NCBI RefSeq assembly: GCF_004210215.2 | Contig: NZ_CP067394.1 | Location: forward strand, 1,488,001 to 1,552,000 | Length of the DNA: 64,000 nucleotides | Direction of reading: 5' to 3' | DNA from: Cryobacterium sp. SO1 | Lineage (GTDB): Bacteria > Actinomycetota > Actinomycetes > Actinomycetales > Microbacteriaceae | Part shown: piece after piece, positions 63,127 to 64,000 of the stretch | Position numbering within the stretch: position 1 is the first letter of the stretch | Layout of the letters: each line of letters starts with the position of its first letter | The notes under the pieces: generated by a model | Databases searched by the model: none | What the model was told of the DNA's origin: nothing | The model's input: the letters and a program-made list of their open reading frames with translations, nothing else | Position numbers and translations under genes: made by a program

Positions 63127-64000
63127 ATGACCCAAAATCGATACGTCATCATCGGCGGCGTTGCGGGCGGCATGTCCGCCGCCACCCGCCTCCGCCGGCT
63201 CGACGAGAACGCCACCATCACCGTGTTCGAACGGGGTGGCCACGTCTCGTTTGCCAACTGCGGCCTGCCGTACTACCTCGGTGGTGTCATCGAGGAGCGC
63301 TCCAGCCTGCTGCTGCAGACGCCGGCCACGCTCGGCGCCCGGTTCAACCTCGACGTGCGCGTGCGCACCGAAGTGATCGGCATCGACATCGCGGCCAAGA
63401 CCGTACGGGTGCGTGACCTCGGCACCGGCCACGAGTCCACCGAGGCCTACAACGCGCTGGTGCTCTCACCTGGCGCCTCGCCCGTGCGCCCGCCGCTGCC
63501 CGGCGGCGAGCGGATGCTCACCCTGCGCGACATCGACGACGTCGACGCGGCCATGCGCGCCCTCGAGGTGGCGCCGACGAGCGCCCTCGTGATCGGCGCC
63601 GGCTTCATCGGCCTCGAGATGGTGGAGAACCTCGTACACCGAGGTCTCGAGGTGACCCTCGTCGAGCTCGGCAACCAGGTGCTGCCGCCGCTCGACTCCG
63701 AGATGGCCGGCCCCGTCGCCGAGCGGCTCCGGGCCGCCGGCGTCAGCGTGCGCCTGGGCACCCAGGTCGCCGAAATCGGCGAGAACACCGCCACCCTCAG
63801 CGACGGCAGCGTCGTTGCGGCCGACTTCGTGCTCGCCGCCATCGGCGTGCGGCCCGACACCGCTCTGGCTAAGGCCGCCGGCCTCACCCTCGGCGAACGC
63901 GGCGGCATCGCGGTGGACGATCAGCTGCGCACCAGCGACCCCGACATCTACGCCATCGGCGATGCGGTGGAGAAGACCGACGCGATCTCGGGCGAACAAC
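63127..64000 (+). CDS. CoA-disulfide reductase-like flavoprotein (cut by the window edge)
   Basis: At least 291 residues, open to the right edge. It starts with the FAD motif VIIGGVAGGMSAATRLRRL and has the redox Cys C45 in SFANCGLPYY, the single-cysteine active site of CoA-disulfide/persulfide reductases and NADH oxidases. The NAD motif ALVIGAGFIGLEMVENL and the second FAD motif DIYAIGDAVE follow. Many homologues carry a C-terminal rhodanese domain, which may lie beyond the edge. The role is probably reduction of CoA disulfide or persulfide. Control by a CsoR/CstR protein fits the palindrome just upstream. Confidence 0.92.
   Translation, partial: MTQNRYVIIGGVAGGMSAATRLRRLDENATITVFERGGHVSFANCGLPYYLGGVIEERSSLLLQTPATLGARFNLDVRVRTEVIGIDIAAKTVRVRDLGTGHESTEAYNALVLSPGASPVRPPLPGGERMLTLRDIDDVDAAMRALEVAPTSALVIGAGFIGLEMVENLVHRGLEVTLVELGNQVLPPLDSEMAGPVAERLRAAGVSVRLGTQVAEIGENTATLSDGSVVAADFVLAAIGVRPDTALAKAAGLTLGERGGIAVDDQLRTSDPDIYAIGDAVEKTDAISGEQ

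Overview
The window is high-GC actinobacterial DNA, most likely from a member of the Microbacteriaceae (Cryobacterium or a close relative). This is inferred from codon use, from the histidine phosphatase - DUF3090 - SCO1664-family gene trio, and from many apparently leaderless genes with a TANNNT hexamer 6-7 nt before the start codon. No rRNA, tRNA, CRISPR array or prophage is visible. Both edges cut a gene: an MFS transporter on the left and a CoA-disulfide-reductase-like flavoprotein on the right.

Region 1 (0.5-28 kb) is dominated by carbohydrate and osmolyte genes. It holds: (a) a sugar ABC importer (binding protein and two permeases) with a GH5 glycosidase and a ROK regulator; (b) a fructan locus with a levansucrase (GH68), a GH32 levanase/inulinase broken by a one-base frameshift in a G5 tract, and a convergent LacI-type regulator whose likely operator is a perfect 18-bp palindrome in the levansucrase promoter; (c) a four-gene glycine betaine/choline/carnitine-type ABC importer; (d) a TetR regulator facing a DUF4386 membrane protein across tandem 13-bp operators; (e) a ROK regulator followed by a second sugar importer and a GH38 alpha-mannosidase. 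Neither sugar importer has its own ATPase, so both probably use a shared one encoded elsewhere.

Region 2 (28-37 kb) carries membrane proteins, a PadR - UbiB-kinase pair, an AlkD-like DNA repair gene and an IS1182-like insertion sequence flanked by CTAG. The insertion separates the AlkD-like gene from an MmyB-type regulator that lay just upstream of it. An SDR and a GerW/YtfJ-like protein follow.

Region 3 (37-64 kb) is mostly housekeeping and stress genes: the phosphatase/DUF3090/SCO1664 trio, arfB, a pseudouridine synthase, sixA with a 46-residue leaderless membrane peptide overlapping its start, a Nudix hydrolase, TerC behind a yybP-ykoY-type manganese riboswitch, a DEAD-box helicase, an SPFH protein, an acyl-CoA ligase, a flavohemoglobin, a secreted lysozyme-like protein, an LLM flavoprotein and the sulfur-stress reductase at the right edge, which has a CsoR/CstR-type palindrome in its promoter. 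A secreted, Gly/Asp/Ser-rich repeat protein without aromatic residues lies divergent from a second PadR with a His/Gly-rich head; the two PadR promoters share the same half-sites.

Gene decay is visible in three places: the frameshifted levanase, an orphan C-terminal carbohydrate-binding-domain remnant at about 6.85-6.95 kb, and a fragment of a deazaflavin-dependent nitroreductase at about 57.14-57.27 kb. No clearly new multi-gene system was found. The most original leads are the repeat protein with its PadR, the leaderless-start pattern and several strong unexplained inverted repeats.
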